Assembly: GCF_000715075.1 (NCBI RefSeq)
Contig: NC_134095.1
Location: forward strand, 45,548,806 to 45,612,805
DNA from: Nicotiana tabacum
Taxonomy: Eukaryota; Streptophyta; Magnoliopsida; Solanales; Solanaceae
Direction of reading: 5' to 3'
Length of the DNA stretch: 64,000 nucleotides
A program made the position numbers and the translations under genes. The notes under the pieces were generated by a model. It was not told where the DNA came from. It made no database searches and was given only the letters and a program-made list of their open reading frames with translations. Shown piece by piece: positions 34,749-46,705 of this stretch. Position 1 is the stretch's first letter, and the number at the start of each line of letters is the position of its first letter.

Positions 34749-36270
34749 ATGACTAGCAAAGACTTGGACACAGAGGTTATTGATCCGTCTAAGGGAATTG
34801 TTGAATCAGAATCTGAGTTGAAAGAAGAGGTCTTAAGGTTAAAAGGACAGATGGCCGAAATATACCAAGCCTGGATTAGTGGAGTCCTCCACCATTATTT
34901 CCCACTAGTTACCCTGAAAGCCTTGTCACCATCCCGCCACTGTCACAAATCTAGATTCCTACTGTTGCTGATATCTCCCCATAACTTTTTCACACTCTAC
35001 CAGCCAAAACCACCTCATATCCCGCTCATTTGACCGCTCATGTTTTTGTAGCTCATCCACCTCTACCTTTCCTCGATCCTCTAGCGAGACTGTGTTCAAA
35101 ATCCTTGATGCCCAACACCATGCTCTAGAACCAATTTTCAAGGTCTCGGGTCCATACTCTTACGCTCCTCATTTTGAGCCTCCCGGTGAGACTGCAAAGC
35201 CTGCTGCGATAGTGGAGCAAGATGAGATATCCAGAAAGCTGAAAGGGTTTAAGATGCCAAAGTTTAATTTGTATGATGGGCGTGGAGATCAAGTAGCCCA
35301 TCTAAGGGGTTATTACAGTGAAATGAGAAGTGTTGGTGGGAAAGATGAGTTGCTGATGACGTATTTCAGTGAGAGCCTGACTGGGGCAGCTTTGGAATGG
35401 CATACTCGTCAAGATGTCGGATAAGTGGCAACATGGGATGACATGACTCAAGATTTTGTGCGACACTTTCAGTACAATATAGACATTGTCCCAGACCGTT
35501 CCTCCCTATCTCAGATGGAAAAGAAATGCAAGGAAAGTTGTAGGGAGCTTTGGCTCAGATGGAACGAACAAGTTGCTCGGGTCAATTCTCCAGATGATAG
35601 AAAAGATGCTACTGAGCCCCGCCAACGACAGGATTCAGTAGTCATTCCCGCTAAACACTTTCAGCCTCAATATCGACCCCATGGATATCCCTGTGCACAA
35701 GATAATCCTCCCCAATGCTACTTCTCTCAACAAAACCCCGAAAGTCGTACATCACTTTCCCAATACTCCATCTACAATGCACCACCATATGCTCCACATC
35801 CACAAGGCCCGCAATGGCTCGCATCGCTTCCAAAAATATCTTACCCGCTCCCTCAAGCATATCAACCACCTACCCGCAAAAGGTTCCAACCAAGGCCATA
35901 GTACAAGATGAAGAGGCAAAAGCAAAAGGAAAAGACTTTCACTCCCATTGGAGAATCATATGCTAATTTGTTCCAAAGGTTGAGGCAATTAGACATGCTA
36001 AAGCCGATTCAGATAAAAACGCCGAACCCTCTTCCAAAGAATTTTGATTATTCTCAAAGGTGCACATAATGCTCTGATGCCCTAGGTCACAACACAAAAA
36101 AGTGTTGGCATCTGAAAAGAGCAATTCCGAAGCTTATTGATGTAGGTGACATTGTTGTGCAAAATCCAGATGCAGTAGACACTAGCCAAAGTCCATTGCC
36201 TGTTCATAATGAGACACATATGGTGGGTATGATTTATTTTGAAAAGGAATGCCGGAGGTCCACATGCTGC
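34749..36270 (+). pseudogene. Gag, B1 (frameshifts and stops)
   Basis: ATG at 34749 opens MTSKDLDTEV and a Lys/Glu-rich helix ending GQMAEIYQAWISG. A 1-base deletion after ISG shifts it. The ancestral frame then has TAG at 34952-34954, also present in B2. The core follows: ISRKLKGFKMPKFNLYDG, HLRGYYSEM, SESLTGAALEWHTRQD (35092-35424), TAA, then WDDMTQDFVRHFQYNID and WLRWNEQVARV (35425-35901), a Pro/Gln/Tyr-rich stretch, and a damaged zinc knuckle (Cys, stop, CSDALGHNTKKCW, about 36060). Gag would form the particle and bind RNA. No pol frame follows. Confidence 0.85.
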
Positions 36271-37380
36271 AAAGCTTTCAGCGCTATCGGAGGTTGATCT
36301 TAAGAACGAGCCGACAAAAGGGACCCAAACGCAATTTGCTAAAGCCAATATGATGGAGGTTTGTGAAGGTCTTAGTAATGTTGATGCAGAACTCAGTGGC
36401 TAAGATGTCGTACTTGGTAATTGGAAAACACTCCATCTCTTGGCTAGCCGGGGAGGAGTCTTGGTGGTTTATTTTGTTGTCATTTCTGTTGTCCGATTAT
36501 TTTCAGGGTTGTAATCCGGATACTGTCTTGTGACTCAAACTCTTCTATCCTTTTATTTTACTTATTTTGTTTAGTCATAGTAGCTCGTTTAGTGTTGTCT
36601 AGTTTTGTTCCATGATTGTAATCCCAGCTTATTTTAATTGTTTTGTTGTCCAAACCCTTTCAACATCTGTCTAATGCAATTTCCTGTTTTCTGTTATTTA
36701 TAGTCAATGTTTGTTTAGTTCTCTTTTCCTTTTATAGTTCTTTTCCTGTTGACTCTAGTGACATGACATGCACGCATAATTCTAGGTCTGATCTTAAAAG
36801 TTAGCCTAATCATGAAGTAATGAAACAATTTTGAAGATGATAGGGACATTTGAGGGAAGTAAGTAAAGAGATTCTCAGATCGCTTAAAGCTTGAATTGCG
36901 TGAAACTGGGGCAGATAATTTGGTAAGTTAATGGGGTAACAAGAATTCGTTAAAGGAGAGTGCATCCCGGACAATTTTAAGCAAGCAACTTTGAGTTCAA
37001 GTGCATCTCAAGTTACAAGATAAAGTCAAGAAAGTTTTCTTCGAATTGATGGAGGATATCCATTGTGAATGGGGAATCACCCAACGAGGGTTCTGTACTT
37101 GACAAGGTGCCATAGAAAAGTGGAAGGCATACCAATGATATCAATGCCGAAGACGCAAAAGAAATATTGTGCATGATCTTCAATTTTTATCCTCAGGTTG
37201 CATGTGTTGTACTTGGAATTTTCAGGGATTGGGAGACCCTCTTTCATCTAATCCAAATACTTTATACCATTCTGTACCCCTTTTGAGCATGTGCTAATTT
37301 TCTTGACGGCCCTCTTTTGGAATCAAGTTAGAGTTTAAAAAAAAAGGAGGAGAGTTCATGTCCCCATAGGTTTGTTTTAG
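36271..37380 (+). other. B1 3' untranslated region, conserved with B2
   Basis: Collinear with B2 50906-52060. It contains a short frame AELSG / LNVDAEL and then T-rich sequence; no domain is recognised. The stretch near 37060-37200 is the best conserved, but stops differ between the copies, so coding is not supported. Confidence 0.6.
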
Positions 37381-37389
37381 AAAGTTTAT

Positions 37390-38575
37390 TCCAAAGGGAA
37401 AATTCAAGTTTCGAGGAAAAGCAGTTCAAGTGTTGAGAAATTAGGCGCCCACATGGAAAATAAAGGGAAACAATATAAGTTTCAGAGGAAAGGAAGATAG
37501 TTCAAATATTGGTAATCAGGCGCCCAACTGGAGAACAAAGGGAAAGCAACAATGTTCAAAGGGAGACAACAATCAGGAGCCCAGGAGCCCACCTGGAGAA
37601 CAAAGGGAAACAGTTCGAGTCTCAAGGAAAAATAGTGCAAATGTTGGTAATCAGGCACCCACCTGGAGAACAAAGGGAAACCAATAATGTTCAAAGGAAG
37701 GCAACAATCAGGAGCCCACCTGGAGAACAAAAGGAAACAGTTCAAGTCTCAAGGAAAAACAGTGCAAACGTTTGTAATCAAGCACCCACCTGGAGAACAA
37801 AGGGAAAGCAACAATGTTCAAAGGAGGACAACAATCAGGAGCCCACCTAGAGAACAAAAGGAAACAGTTCAAATCTTAAGGAAAAGTAGTGCAATTGTTG
37901 GTAATCAGACACCCACCTGGAGAACAAAGGGAAAACAACAATGTTTAAAGGAAAACAACAATCAGGAGCCCATCTGGAGAACAAAGGGAAAACAAGTCAA
38001 GTCTCAAGGAAAAGCAGTGCAAGTGTTGGAAATCAGGCACCGAACTGGAGAACAAAGGGAAGTAGCAATGTTCAAAGGAAGACAGTTCAAGTTCAGCAAT
38101 CAGGCGTCCACCTAGAAAACAAAGGGAAAACAATTCATGTTTCAGAGGTGACAAAGACAACTCAAATGTTGATAATCAGGCGCCCACCTGGAGAACAAAG
38201 GAAAAACAGCAATGTTCAAAGGAAGACAGTTCAAGTTCAGCAATCAGGCGTCCACCTGAAAAACAAAGGGAAAAAAATTCAAGTTTCAGAGGTGAGAAAG
38301 ACAACTCAAATGTTGGTAATCAGGCGCCCACCTAGAGAACAAAGGAAAAACAGCAATGTTCAAAGGAAGACGGTTCAAGTTCAGCAATCAGGCACCCACC
38401 TGGATAAAAAGGGAAAACAGTTGAAGTTTCGAGGAAAAACAGTGCAAGTATTGGCAATCAAGCGCCCACCTGGAGAACAAGGAGAAGACAGTCCAAGTTT
38501 CGAAGGAAGACTGCTTGAGTATTGGCAATTAGGCGCCTACCGAGAGAATAAGGGAATTCACTTCAGAATGTAATT
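37390..38575 (+). repeat. Alternating 57/71-bp tandem repeats (B1 3' UTR)
   Basis: Many copies of a core CCCACCTGGAGAACAAAGGG. Core starts at 37587, 37658, 37715 and 37785 give spacings of 71, 57 and 70, i.e. a ~128-bp two-part unit. Later copies vary more. The array is low in stop codons, so three long frames are open (up to 210 codons, recurring APTWRTKG), but they carry no domain and are not preserved between copies. Confidence 0.85.
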
Positions 38576-38962
38576 CAAGTTAGCAACAAAAGAAGCTCGC
38601 GGCAAGTATGCGAGTCAACAGTCCGAGGTGATCAACAGAAGTTAGTCACAATCTAGAATAAAAAAAAAGGCAAGAAGTGAATCCAAATGCAGAAGTTGAC
38701 GAAAGATGTGAGCTACTCAAGACATGACTGAAGTCACAAGCATGGTATGTACGATTTTGATCCGAAAAGCTGAAGAAGAATGAACTAGCACTTGTAACTA
38801 GCAAGCATCAAGGTTCAAATCTAAAGTCTGCATGAAGAACCATTCAAGACTCAAGATCAAGCTTCAGAAGACTTATATATAGGAATCTTGTAACTCGTAG
38901 TTGACATGCTTAGCTGGTCTTTTTTATTTTTGATTTTGGATGTAATAACAGGACCACAGATC
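38576..38962 (+). other. B1 spacer between repeat array and paired motif
   Basis: Unique-looking, purine-rich sequence matching B2 near 55330-55600; B2 lacks part of it. No gene visible. Confidence 0.5.
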
Positions 38963-39029
38963 GGAACCTTGGCCTAATTCCTTTATAGCCAAGGATATGT
39001 AGGCAGCTCAGATATCAGGGGTCGGTCAC
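38963..39029 (+). ncRNA. Paired motif, copy f (B1, upstream of the polypurine tract)
   Basis: Here the 5' arm is altered, but CCTTGGC (38967-38973) pairs perfectly with GCCAAGG (38988-38994). ATATGTAGGCAGCTCAG and GGGTCGGTCAC follow. Orthologous to the copy at 55683. Confidence 0.45.
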
Positions 39030-39124
39030 ATTCCCATTTCCCTTAGTTTTGGTCTCCCTAAATAAGGGTCAGGTCAAAAACCCGTCTAGTCGTTCTTTGT
39101 CTGAAAATACTTCGTATTTCCAGT

Positions 39125-39138
39125 CAAAGAGGGGCAGC
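39125..39138 (+). other. Polypurine tract of B1
   Basis: CAAAGAGGGGCAGC directly before the LTR start, identical in its core to that of A1. Confidence 0.85.
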
Positions 39139-39502
39139 TGTAGCCATGTGATTTTTGACCCTCCCCAAGATTTTTTATATTTTAGCACGTAAATATTTAA
39201 TTTAGACTTAATATCGCTATCTCAACTAATTTTGACTCTTTTACTTTATTTTATTACAAGGAAATGAAAATTACAAAAAAATAGTTCATTAATGTTTTGT
39301 AGTCATTTTTAATCTTGAAAAATATCTAGCCCATTTTTAATCTTAATAAATAAGATCGTATTTTAGTCTCGTTCGCGGAAAAAGAATAAAATTCGGGCTC
39401 AAACAACCCATTTTTAGGCCTAATTTTCGAACCTAGCCCATAATTCCCAAGCCCATACCCTTTAACCTAAAAAACCCCAAAAAAACCTAGATCCCTACCC
39501 TC

Positions 39503-39510
39503 TATAAAAG
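39503..39510 (+). promoter_or_regulatory. Putative TATA box, B1 3' LTR
   Basis: TATAAAAG in a conserved CCCTCTATAAAAGCCAG block, repeated at 44339 and 56260 in the two B2 LTRs. Downstream ACACACAAAA-type sequence is a plausible start region. Confidence 0.6.
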
Positions 39511-41071
39511 CCAGCCGAAAAATCTAAAGACTATTAGTGAAAATACACACAAAAAGCCAAAAGACTCTAGGACCTAAAAGCTAGAGACAATCCGCCGTTT
39601 TTTGGACCCAGACCCCCACCCCAACCCCTGAAGATCATCGTCTTCATACCACCCCAAACGACCCTATCGATTCACCTTATTCTTCAAGAAGCAGCCATGA
39701 AAGGAACCTAATAGAGAGAAGACACCAGCGACCTTTCCTCTCTCATCTCTCCCTTTATCCACTGCTAAACTCTCACCTCCCATCACCGGTTCCTTTTTCT
39801 CTCCATCGATCTCTATAGATCAGAGACCTCAAAGCGTTGAAACTCTTGGAAAAAAAGGTCAAAGCAGTCCGTCCCTTCAAAAATCATGTGGCCACATGGC
39901 GGAATTCGTTCAAGATCCAACATGTAAAAGTATGAACAAACTCAGAACATCATAACCAATGGCGATTCAAGCAGTCTCACCGAAATATGACCCAACTGAT
40001 CTTTCTTCCTCAAATAAATTTTCAAACATCCAAAAAAATGTCTGATCTGAGGTTGGTTTAAGTTCATCACTGTTCGTCGAGGTTCGAAGGTTCCTGTGCG
40101 ACCCTTGCTGTTGTTTTCCCACTCGGATTTCTGATTCGAAGTTTTGTAGCGGCCTTTTCATTTTTACTGCTATTAAAAGAAGATTTGCTCTTCCTCAGGT
40201 ATTGAATCATGACTACAAGTCTTTGGATCTGTCCGTGTATTGAGCTCATTTATTTTTTTGTAATAAAGTATGGATTGGTGCATTAACATGTGCTTGATTT
40301 TCTCCATGACTATGTTTGTTTGGCTTGAATCGCGATCAATAGATTATGTTCCTAAAGTAATGAATTAACTGGGTGTTTAGATTATAGTGGTACAACTGCT
40401 CTAGTTATTCGATTTGCTGTTGTTAACCGTGTATATATTTGAGAGTTAAATTGGAAATGGTCTACCGCTGAAACCTTGCTCATCCTTATTTGTTGTAAAT
40501 GTTGAAGCCAAAAGATGAATGAAGAGGTTAGATTCGTTAAAATTTGGTAGTTTTAACAAAAAAGATTTTGCTTGCAAGTTTCAAGAATTCTTGTTCACAA
40601 TACCCCATGTTGCTTTGCCGATTCCCTGCCAGTTTTTTGGGACACTTGTTGTTTCACCTCTTATTTTATTTCTTGAATCTTAGTTATCTTGGATCTGAAT
40701 AAGATTTCTATTAAGAAATGTTGAGGTTAGGTTTGTAGATTTAGATCTTTATGTGATTTCACTCATCAGACTTAGCCCTAGTGCAGGATTCTTGATTCTT
40801 CTGATTTGGGGTTTCTCTATTTTGCTTCAAGAGTTAATTTTGCTGTGGATTGAATTTGGTTAATCACATATTCCCAAAAATAAATAGGAGAAAGTTGTGT
40901 CCTTGTAAGCATTTTAGCAATTAAGTTGAGGAAGGAATTGTGAGTAGGTCACGTTTCTTCAAAAATGGGGAAATCATTACTTTATCAGATATTGGAAAAG
41001 CCCAACGAGTTGTCTTACTGTACACCGAGAAAGGGCTTTAGGCGCGTTTAAAATATAATTGTGATTGTGTA

Positions 41072-41500
41072 CACGTTCGCGTGACATAATTACAATTCTA
41101 AAAATCAATTCGAAGCATGCGTTTGCGCAACTTCGATCAAACCTTTCTTAATAATAAATTTGTTGTTAATATAGTCCTCTTTAATTAATTTTGGTTCATA
41201 TAAGTCCGAGGTGTGTCATTCATAATTTAATCACTCATGGCCCTCGTATTAATCTTATAACCTAGATATAAAAATGACAAATGCTCGTATTTGCTTTAGG
41301 CCCATTTAATATATCATTGTGATTGTGGACACGTTCGCATGACATGATTACGATTTTAAAAACAAAACCGGAGTATGCGTTCGCGCAAATTTGGCCAAAC
41401 TTTGTTAATAACAATAAAGCGTTATTAATTGTGGACACGTTCGCGTGAGATGATTTTTGATGCACTAAATAAATGGGTACACGTGCGCGTGACCCGTTAC
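41072..41500 (+). repeat. Repeated ACACGTTCGCGTGAC motif in family B U5
   Basis: Near-palindromic CACGTTCGCGTG (CACG stem, TTCG loop) at about 41073, with variants at 41327, 41436 and 41481 (CACGTGCGCGTG). The spacing is irregular. All family B LTRs have the series, and the inverted family C LTR has its equivalents at 42227, 42276 and 42377. It contains a G-box-like CACGTG core, so it could bind bZIP/bHLH factors or fold as RNA; both are guesses. Confidence 0.55.
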
Positions 41501-41847
41501 AAGATAATTTCTTAATTAAAAGAGGCAAATGCACATAGGTTCTAAAATCAGTAATCAAATTATTTATTTAAGCCAAGTATGATCAAAGTGACCGTGCTAG
41601 AACCACGAAACTCGAGAATGCCTAACATCTTCTCCTGGATTAACAGAATTCCTTACCCGAATTTCTGTGTTCGCAAAAATTAATACAGAGTCAAAACTTC
41701 CTCGATTCAGGATTTTAAACCGATGACTTGGGACACCATAAATTATCTTAAGTGGCGACTCTGATCTTAAACAATAATCATGTTTCGATTGTCACTTAAA
41801 TTGAAAAAAACTCCCCTTATACCCTTCCAGGGTAGAGAAAAAGGAGC

Positions 41848-43884
41848 TGTCACATCTTCTTTTTCCTACCACCAGAAGGAGTATAAGGGAGTTTTTCCAA
41901 TTTAATTGACAATCGAAACGGGATTATTTATTTAAAATTCAGAGTCACCACTTGGGATAGTTTATGGTTTCCCAAGTCACCGGATTAAAATCCCGAATCG
42001 AGGAAATTTGACTCTATTTATACGAATACAAAAATCCGGGTAAGAAATTCTATTAACCTGGGAGAATGTGTTAGGCATTCCCGAGTTCCGTGGTTCTAGA
42101 ACGATCGCATTGATCATACTTGGCTTATTAAAATTGCTCAATTACTCATTTTAGAACCTATGTGCATCCCCCCTAACCACTTTTAATCTTGATTTATTCA
42201 TACTTAAGGAATTATCTTAAAACGAGTCACGCGTACGTGTACTCATTTCGTTTGGAGCGTCAAGAATCATATCACGCGAATGTGTACACAATTAATAATG
42301 ATTTGTTATTATTAAGAAAGTTTAGTCGAAGTTGCACGAACTATTTTGTTGTTATTTTTTTAAAATTATAATTATGTCACGCGAACGTGTCCACAATCAC
42401 AATTATTTATTAAAATCGTGCCTAATGCAAACTACCGTGATTCCATGTTAAGACTCGATATTTCAAAGAACCAATTCTGGAACACATAGGCCATACAACA
42501 AAATTAAGTAAGATAAACCAATTAAGATTCCAACCACCACTTAAAATGTTAGCGTACAACCCAATTAGAAAATAATTCATTTACCAATTAATCCCTATGC
42601 TTAGCATTAACAAATCATTCCAAAATACATATACTCATTCCTCTCCTTTATATATCCAAAGGCAGAACCGTCCAAGGCAGCACGAGAACTAGTAGGAGTA
42701 TTGGGTAATCTATCCGATTCTTGACCTGGGTTACATACGTAAAACCCTTTTCCTTTGAAACCAAGAAAGCAAATTAACATCTGATTAATTTTAAAAAAAA
42801 CATTTACACACAAGTTGCATATATTCACACATCAATTATCCATACCCTTTGGTATATCCATACTGTTTCAAGGCTCCATGACGACTCTTTAGATCAAGCA
42901 AACAGGAAATTAACAAGCTTAACCAAAACTAATGAGACATAACAAATAACAGCAGGAATCATTTCAGTCATATGTTCGAAATAAACTCAAAATAAGAAAT
43001 AAAATCACATATCTCAACAAAGAAGTAGTGTGAGAAATAAACCTTCACAAGACTGTTTCGAAGCTTGGCTAACAGACAAGGGCTTGAACAGAAGAGGCGA
43101 CGACACTAGAACCTCGCCGGCGATGGAGGTGTGACAGAAAACGAGAGAGAAGGCTGTGTTCTGGTTGTTATGGTGGTCGTGAGTGAGTTGAAGAAGCAGC
43201 AATGGCTGCTTGTTGGTTGTCGCTGGTCACTGCTCGGGAAGAAGAAGGTCGATGATTGTTGAAGGATGGATTTCCGGCGGGCTAGGTGGCTGTCGCTACT
43301 GGTTTTCAGTAAGTTCTGGTGGGGTGCGACGATGGCTGACTTCTCTTTGGTTCGTGTTTAACAGTTGTCATCCCTTTTCTAGTGAGCTCGAAGGTTGAAG
43401 AACGGAGGGTCTGTTGGTGCGTCTCCTAGGTTAAGAAGATAAGAAACTAAGGGTGTGGAGAAGATGGAGTTCGGGGGGGGGGGGGTCGTTATGTGTATTG
43501 CGACGGATCTGTTCTTTTGGCATCTAGGTCTTAGGAAATTAGCTCCTCATTTTTGTATTCTTTTTAGCTGATGAGGGGTTCTTCTTGTTGAAGAAGAAAG
43601 GTCCTCAGGTCTTTCTTGTAAAGAAAATGGCGGATGGAATTTTTTAGGGATCTAGGGTCTTTTTTCAGCTCCTCCCCTTATGTGTATATGTCTAAGGATC
43701 AACTAAAGGGAATGGGTATTGGGCTAAGGGTTAATTTTGGGGCAATGAGGGGTTTGGGCTCAAGGGCTAGTCCGAAATTGGGCCATCATCTTGCCCAAAA
43801 TTTAGCTAAAATTGTCTTGAATTAACTAACAATTGGGCTTCTTAGAAAATCTAGGTCTCATTAACTAAGGGCTTCTTAGGTTTT
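41848..43884 (-). repeat. Inverted, truncated LTR of a third related family (C)
   Basis: Begins TGTCACATCTTCTTTTTCC, the inverse of an LTR end, and follows family B U5 (TTCCAATTTAATTGACAATCG, GGGAGAATGTGTTAGGCATTCCC) with clear divergence to about 42440. The rest differs from family B but has the same kind of U3/R text (AGCCC / GGGCTT repeats near 43700-43860). The outer end lacks the expected ...CTACA terminus, so the U3 tip is lost where B2 begins. Contains a run of 13 G at 43473-43485. Short frames on both strands are not convincing. Confidence 0.65.
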
Positions 43885-46683
43885 TGTAGACGTGATTTTT
43901 GATCTCCCCAAGATTTTTCATCTTTTAGCACATAAATATTTAATTTAGGCCTAATATCGCAATCTCAACTAATTTTGACTCTTTTACTTTATTTTATTGC
44001 AAGAAAATGAAAATTACAAAAAAATAGTTTCATTAATGTTTTGCAGTCATATTTAATCTTGAAAAATACCAAAGTAGGACTAATTTTGTTTTAAAAGTAG
44101 GAATAATCTTTTAAAACAAAAATAGTTTTGTTTTAGCGGTCAGTCTTATTTTAATAATTATTTTAATTAAGTAGGACTAATTAATAAATGAGATCGTATT
44201 TTAGTCTCGTTCACGGGGAAAGAATAAATTTGGGCTCAAACGACCCATTTTAGGCCTAATTTTCTGACCTAGCCCTTAATTTCTAGACCCATACCCCTTA
44301 ACCTAAAAAACCCTACAGACACCTAGATCCCTACCCTCTATAAAAGCCAGCCAAAAAACCTAAAGACTATTAGTGAAAATACACACAAAAGCTAAAAGAT
44401 TCTAGGACCAAAAAGTTAGAGACAATCTGCTGTTTTTGGACCCAGACCCCCACCCCTGAAGAACATCATCTTCATACCACCCCAAACGACCCCATCGATT
44501 CACCTTCTTCTTCAAGAAGCAGCCATGAATGGAACTTAATAGAGAGAAAACACCAATGACCTTTCCTCTCTCTTCTCTCTCTTTATCCACGGCTCAACTC
44601 TCATCTCCCATCACCGGTTCCTTTTTCTCTCCATTGATCTCTATAGATCAGAGACCTCAAAGCCTTGAAACTCTTGGAAAAAAGGTCAGAGTAGTCCGTC
44701 CCTTCAAAAATCATGTGGTCACATGGCGGAATTCGTTCAAGATCCAGCGTGTAAAAGTATGAACAAACTCAAAACATCATAACCAATGGCGATTCAAGCA
44801 GTCTCACCGAGATATGACCCAACTGTTCTTTCTTCCTCAAATAAATCTTTCAAACATCCGAAAAAATGTCTAAGCTAAGGTTGGTTTAAGTTCATCACTG
44901 TTCGTCGAGGTTCGAAGGTTCCTGTGCGACCCTTGCTGTTGTTTTCCCACTCGGATTTCTGATTCGAAGTTTTGTAGCGGCCTTTTCATTTTTATTGCTA
45001 TTAAAAGAAGATTTGCTATTCCTCAGGTATTGAATCATGACTGCAAGTCTTTGGATCTGTCCGTGTGTTGAGCTCATTTATTTTTTGTAATAAAGTATGG
45101 ATTGATGCATTAACATGTGCTTGATTTTCTCCATGACTATGTTTGTTTGGCTTGAATCCTGATCAATAGATTCTGTTCCTAAAGTAATGAATTAAGTGGG
45201 TGTTTAGCTTACAGTGGTACAACTGCTCTAGTTATTCGATTTGCTGTTGTTAACCGTGTATATATTTGAGAGTTGAATCGGAAATGGCCTACCGCTGAAA
45301 CCTTGCTCATCCTTCTTTGATGTAAATGTTGAAGCCAAAAGATGAATGAAGAGGTTAGATACGTTAGAATTTGGTAGTTTTAACAAAAAATATTTTGCTT
45401 GCAAGTTTCAAGAATTCTTGTTCACAATACTCCGTGTTGCTTTGCCGATTCTCTGCCAGTTTTTTTGGATACTTATTGTTTCACCTCTTATTTTATTTCT
45501 TGAATCTTAGTTATCTTGGATCTGAATAAGATTGCTATTAAGAAATGTTGAGGTTAGGTTTGTAGATTTAGATCTTTATGTGATTTCACTCATCAGATTT
45601 AGCCCTAGTGCAGGATTCCTGATTCTTCTGATTTGGGATTTCTCTATTCTGCTTCAAGATTTAATTTTGCTGTGGATTGAATTTGGTTAATCACATATTC
45701 CCAAAAATAAATAGGACAAAGTTGTGTCCTTGTAAGCATTTTAACAATTAAGTTGAGGAAGGAATTGTGAGTAGGTCACGTTTCTTCAAAAATGGGGAAA
45801 CCATTACTTTATCAGATATTGGAAAAGCCAGCAACGAGTTGTGTTACTGTACACCGAGAAAGTGCTTTAGGCACGTTTAAAATACAATTTTGATTGTTTA
45901 CACATTCGCGTGACATAATTACAATTCTAAAAACCAATTCGAAGTATGCGTTCGCGCAACTTCGTTCAAACCTTTCTTAATAATAAATTTGTTGTTAATA
46001 TAGTCCTCTTTAATTAATTTTGGTTATATAAGTCCGAGGTGTGCCATCCATAATTTAATCTCTCATGACCCTTGTATTAATCTTATAGCCTAGATATAAA
46101 AATGACAAATGCTCGTAGTTGCTTTAGGCCCGTTTAATACATTATTGTGATTGTGGACACGTTCGCATGACATGATTACGATTTTAAAAACAAAACCGGA
46201 GTATGCATTTGCGCAACTTTGGCCAAACTTTCTTAATAACAATAAAGCGTTATTAATTGTAGACACGTTCATGTGACATGATTTTTGACGCACTAAACAA
46301 ATGGGTACACGTGCGCGTCACCCGTTTCAAGATAATTTCTTAATTAAAAGAGGCAAATGCACATAGGTTCTAAAAGCAGTAATTAAACAATTTGTTTAAG
46401 CCAAGTATGATCAAAGCGACCGTGCTAGAACCACGGAACTCGAGAATGCCTAACACCTTCTCCCAGGTTAACAGAATTCCTTACCTGGATTTCGGTGTTC
46501 GCAGACATTAATACAGAGTCAAAACTTCCTCGATTCGGGATTTCAAACCGGTGACTTGGGATACCATAAATTATCTCAAGTGGCAACTCTGATCTTAAAT
46601 AGTAATCCCGTTTCGATTATCACTTAAATTGGAAAAAAACTCCCCTTATACCCTTTCGAGGGAGAGAAAAAGGAGGTGTAACA
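43885..46683 (+). repeat. 5' LTR of B2
   Basis: TGTAGACGTGATTTTTGATC to GGTGTAACA, 2.8 kb. It retains a ~115-bp stretch near 44060-44180 that B1's 3' LTR has lost. U5 features as in B1: hairpin CCGTG/CACGG near 46420, AATGCCTAACACCTTCTCCC near 46445, PBS-like TGGCAACTCTG near 46580. Confidence 0.9.
44339..44346 (+). promoter_or_regulatory. Putative TATA box, B2 5' LTR
   Basis: TATAAAAG in the same conserved block as at 39503 and 56260; the expected promoter for B2 genomic RNA. Confidence 0.6.
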
Positions 46684-46687
46684 GCTC

Positions 46688-46705
46688 TGGCGACTCTGCT
46701 GGGGA
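46688..46705 (+). other. Primer binding site of B2
   Basis: TGGCGACTCTGCTGGGGA, 4 bp after the LTR end, identical to B1. Confidence 0.9.

Larger units (their letters stand above)
31586..41847 (+). mobile_element. Element B1: gag-only TAT-like LTR retrotransposon
   Basis: Partial 5' LTR, PBS, ~2.7 kb A-rich leader, gag, a ~2.8 kb 3' untranslated region with tandem repeats, polypurine tract and 3' LTR. No protease, RT, RNase H or integrase motif is visible in any frame between 36270 and 39138. The same plan in B2 shows that absence of pol is a family feature, not a loss in one copy. Non-autonomous gag-carrying LTR elements are known in plants (often called TR-GAG). Confidence 0.85.
39139..41847 (+). 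repeat. 3' LTR of B1 (family B)
   Basis: Starts TGTAGCCATGTGATTTTTGAC and runs ~2.7 kb to AAAAAGGAGC, where its last ~8 bases are replaced by an inverted LTR end (TGTCACATCTTC). Contains a TATA box (39503), and in U5 the ACACGTTCGCGTGA motif family, a degenerate GCCTAACA block (41612) and a PBS-like TGGCGACTCTG at about 41753. Confidence 0.88.

Noticed and set aside
37509..38573. Long open frames over the B1 repeat array (87-210 codons)
   Set aside because: They arise from a stop-poor tandem repeat, occur in several phases at once, lack any domain and differ in B2.
43210..43398. 62-codon plus-strand frame in the family C LTR
   Set aside because: Lies in the inverted LTR, opposite frames are equally open, and no motif or codon pattern supports it.
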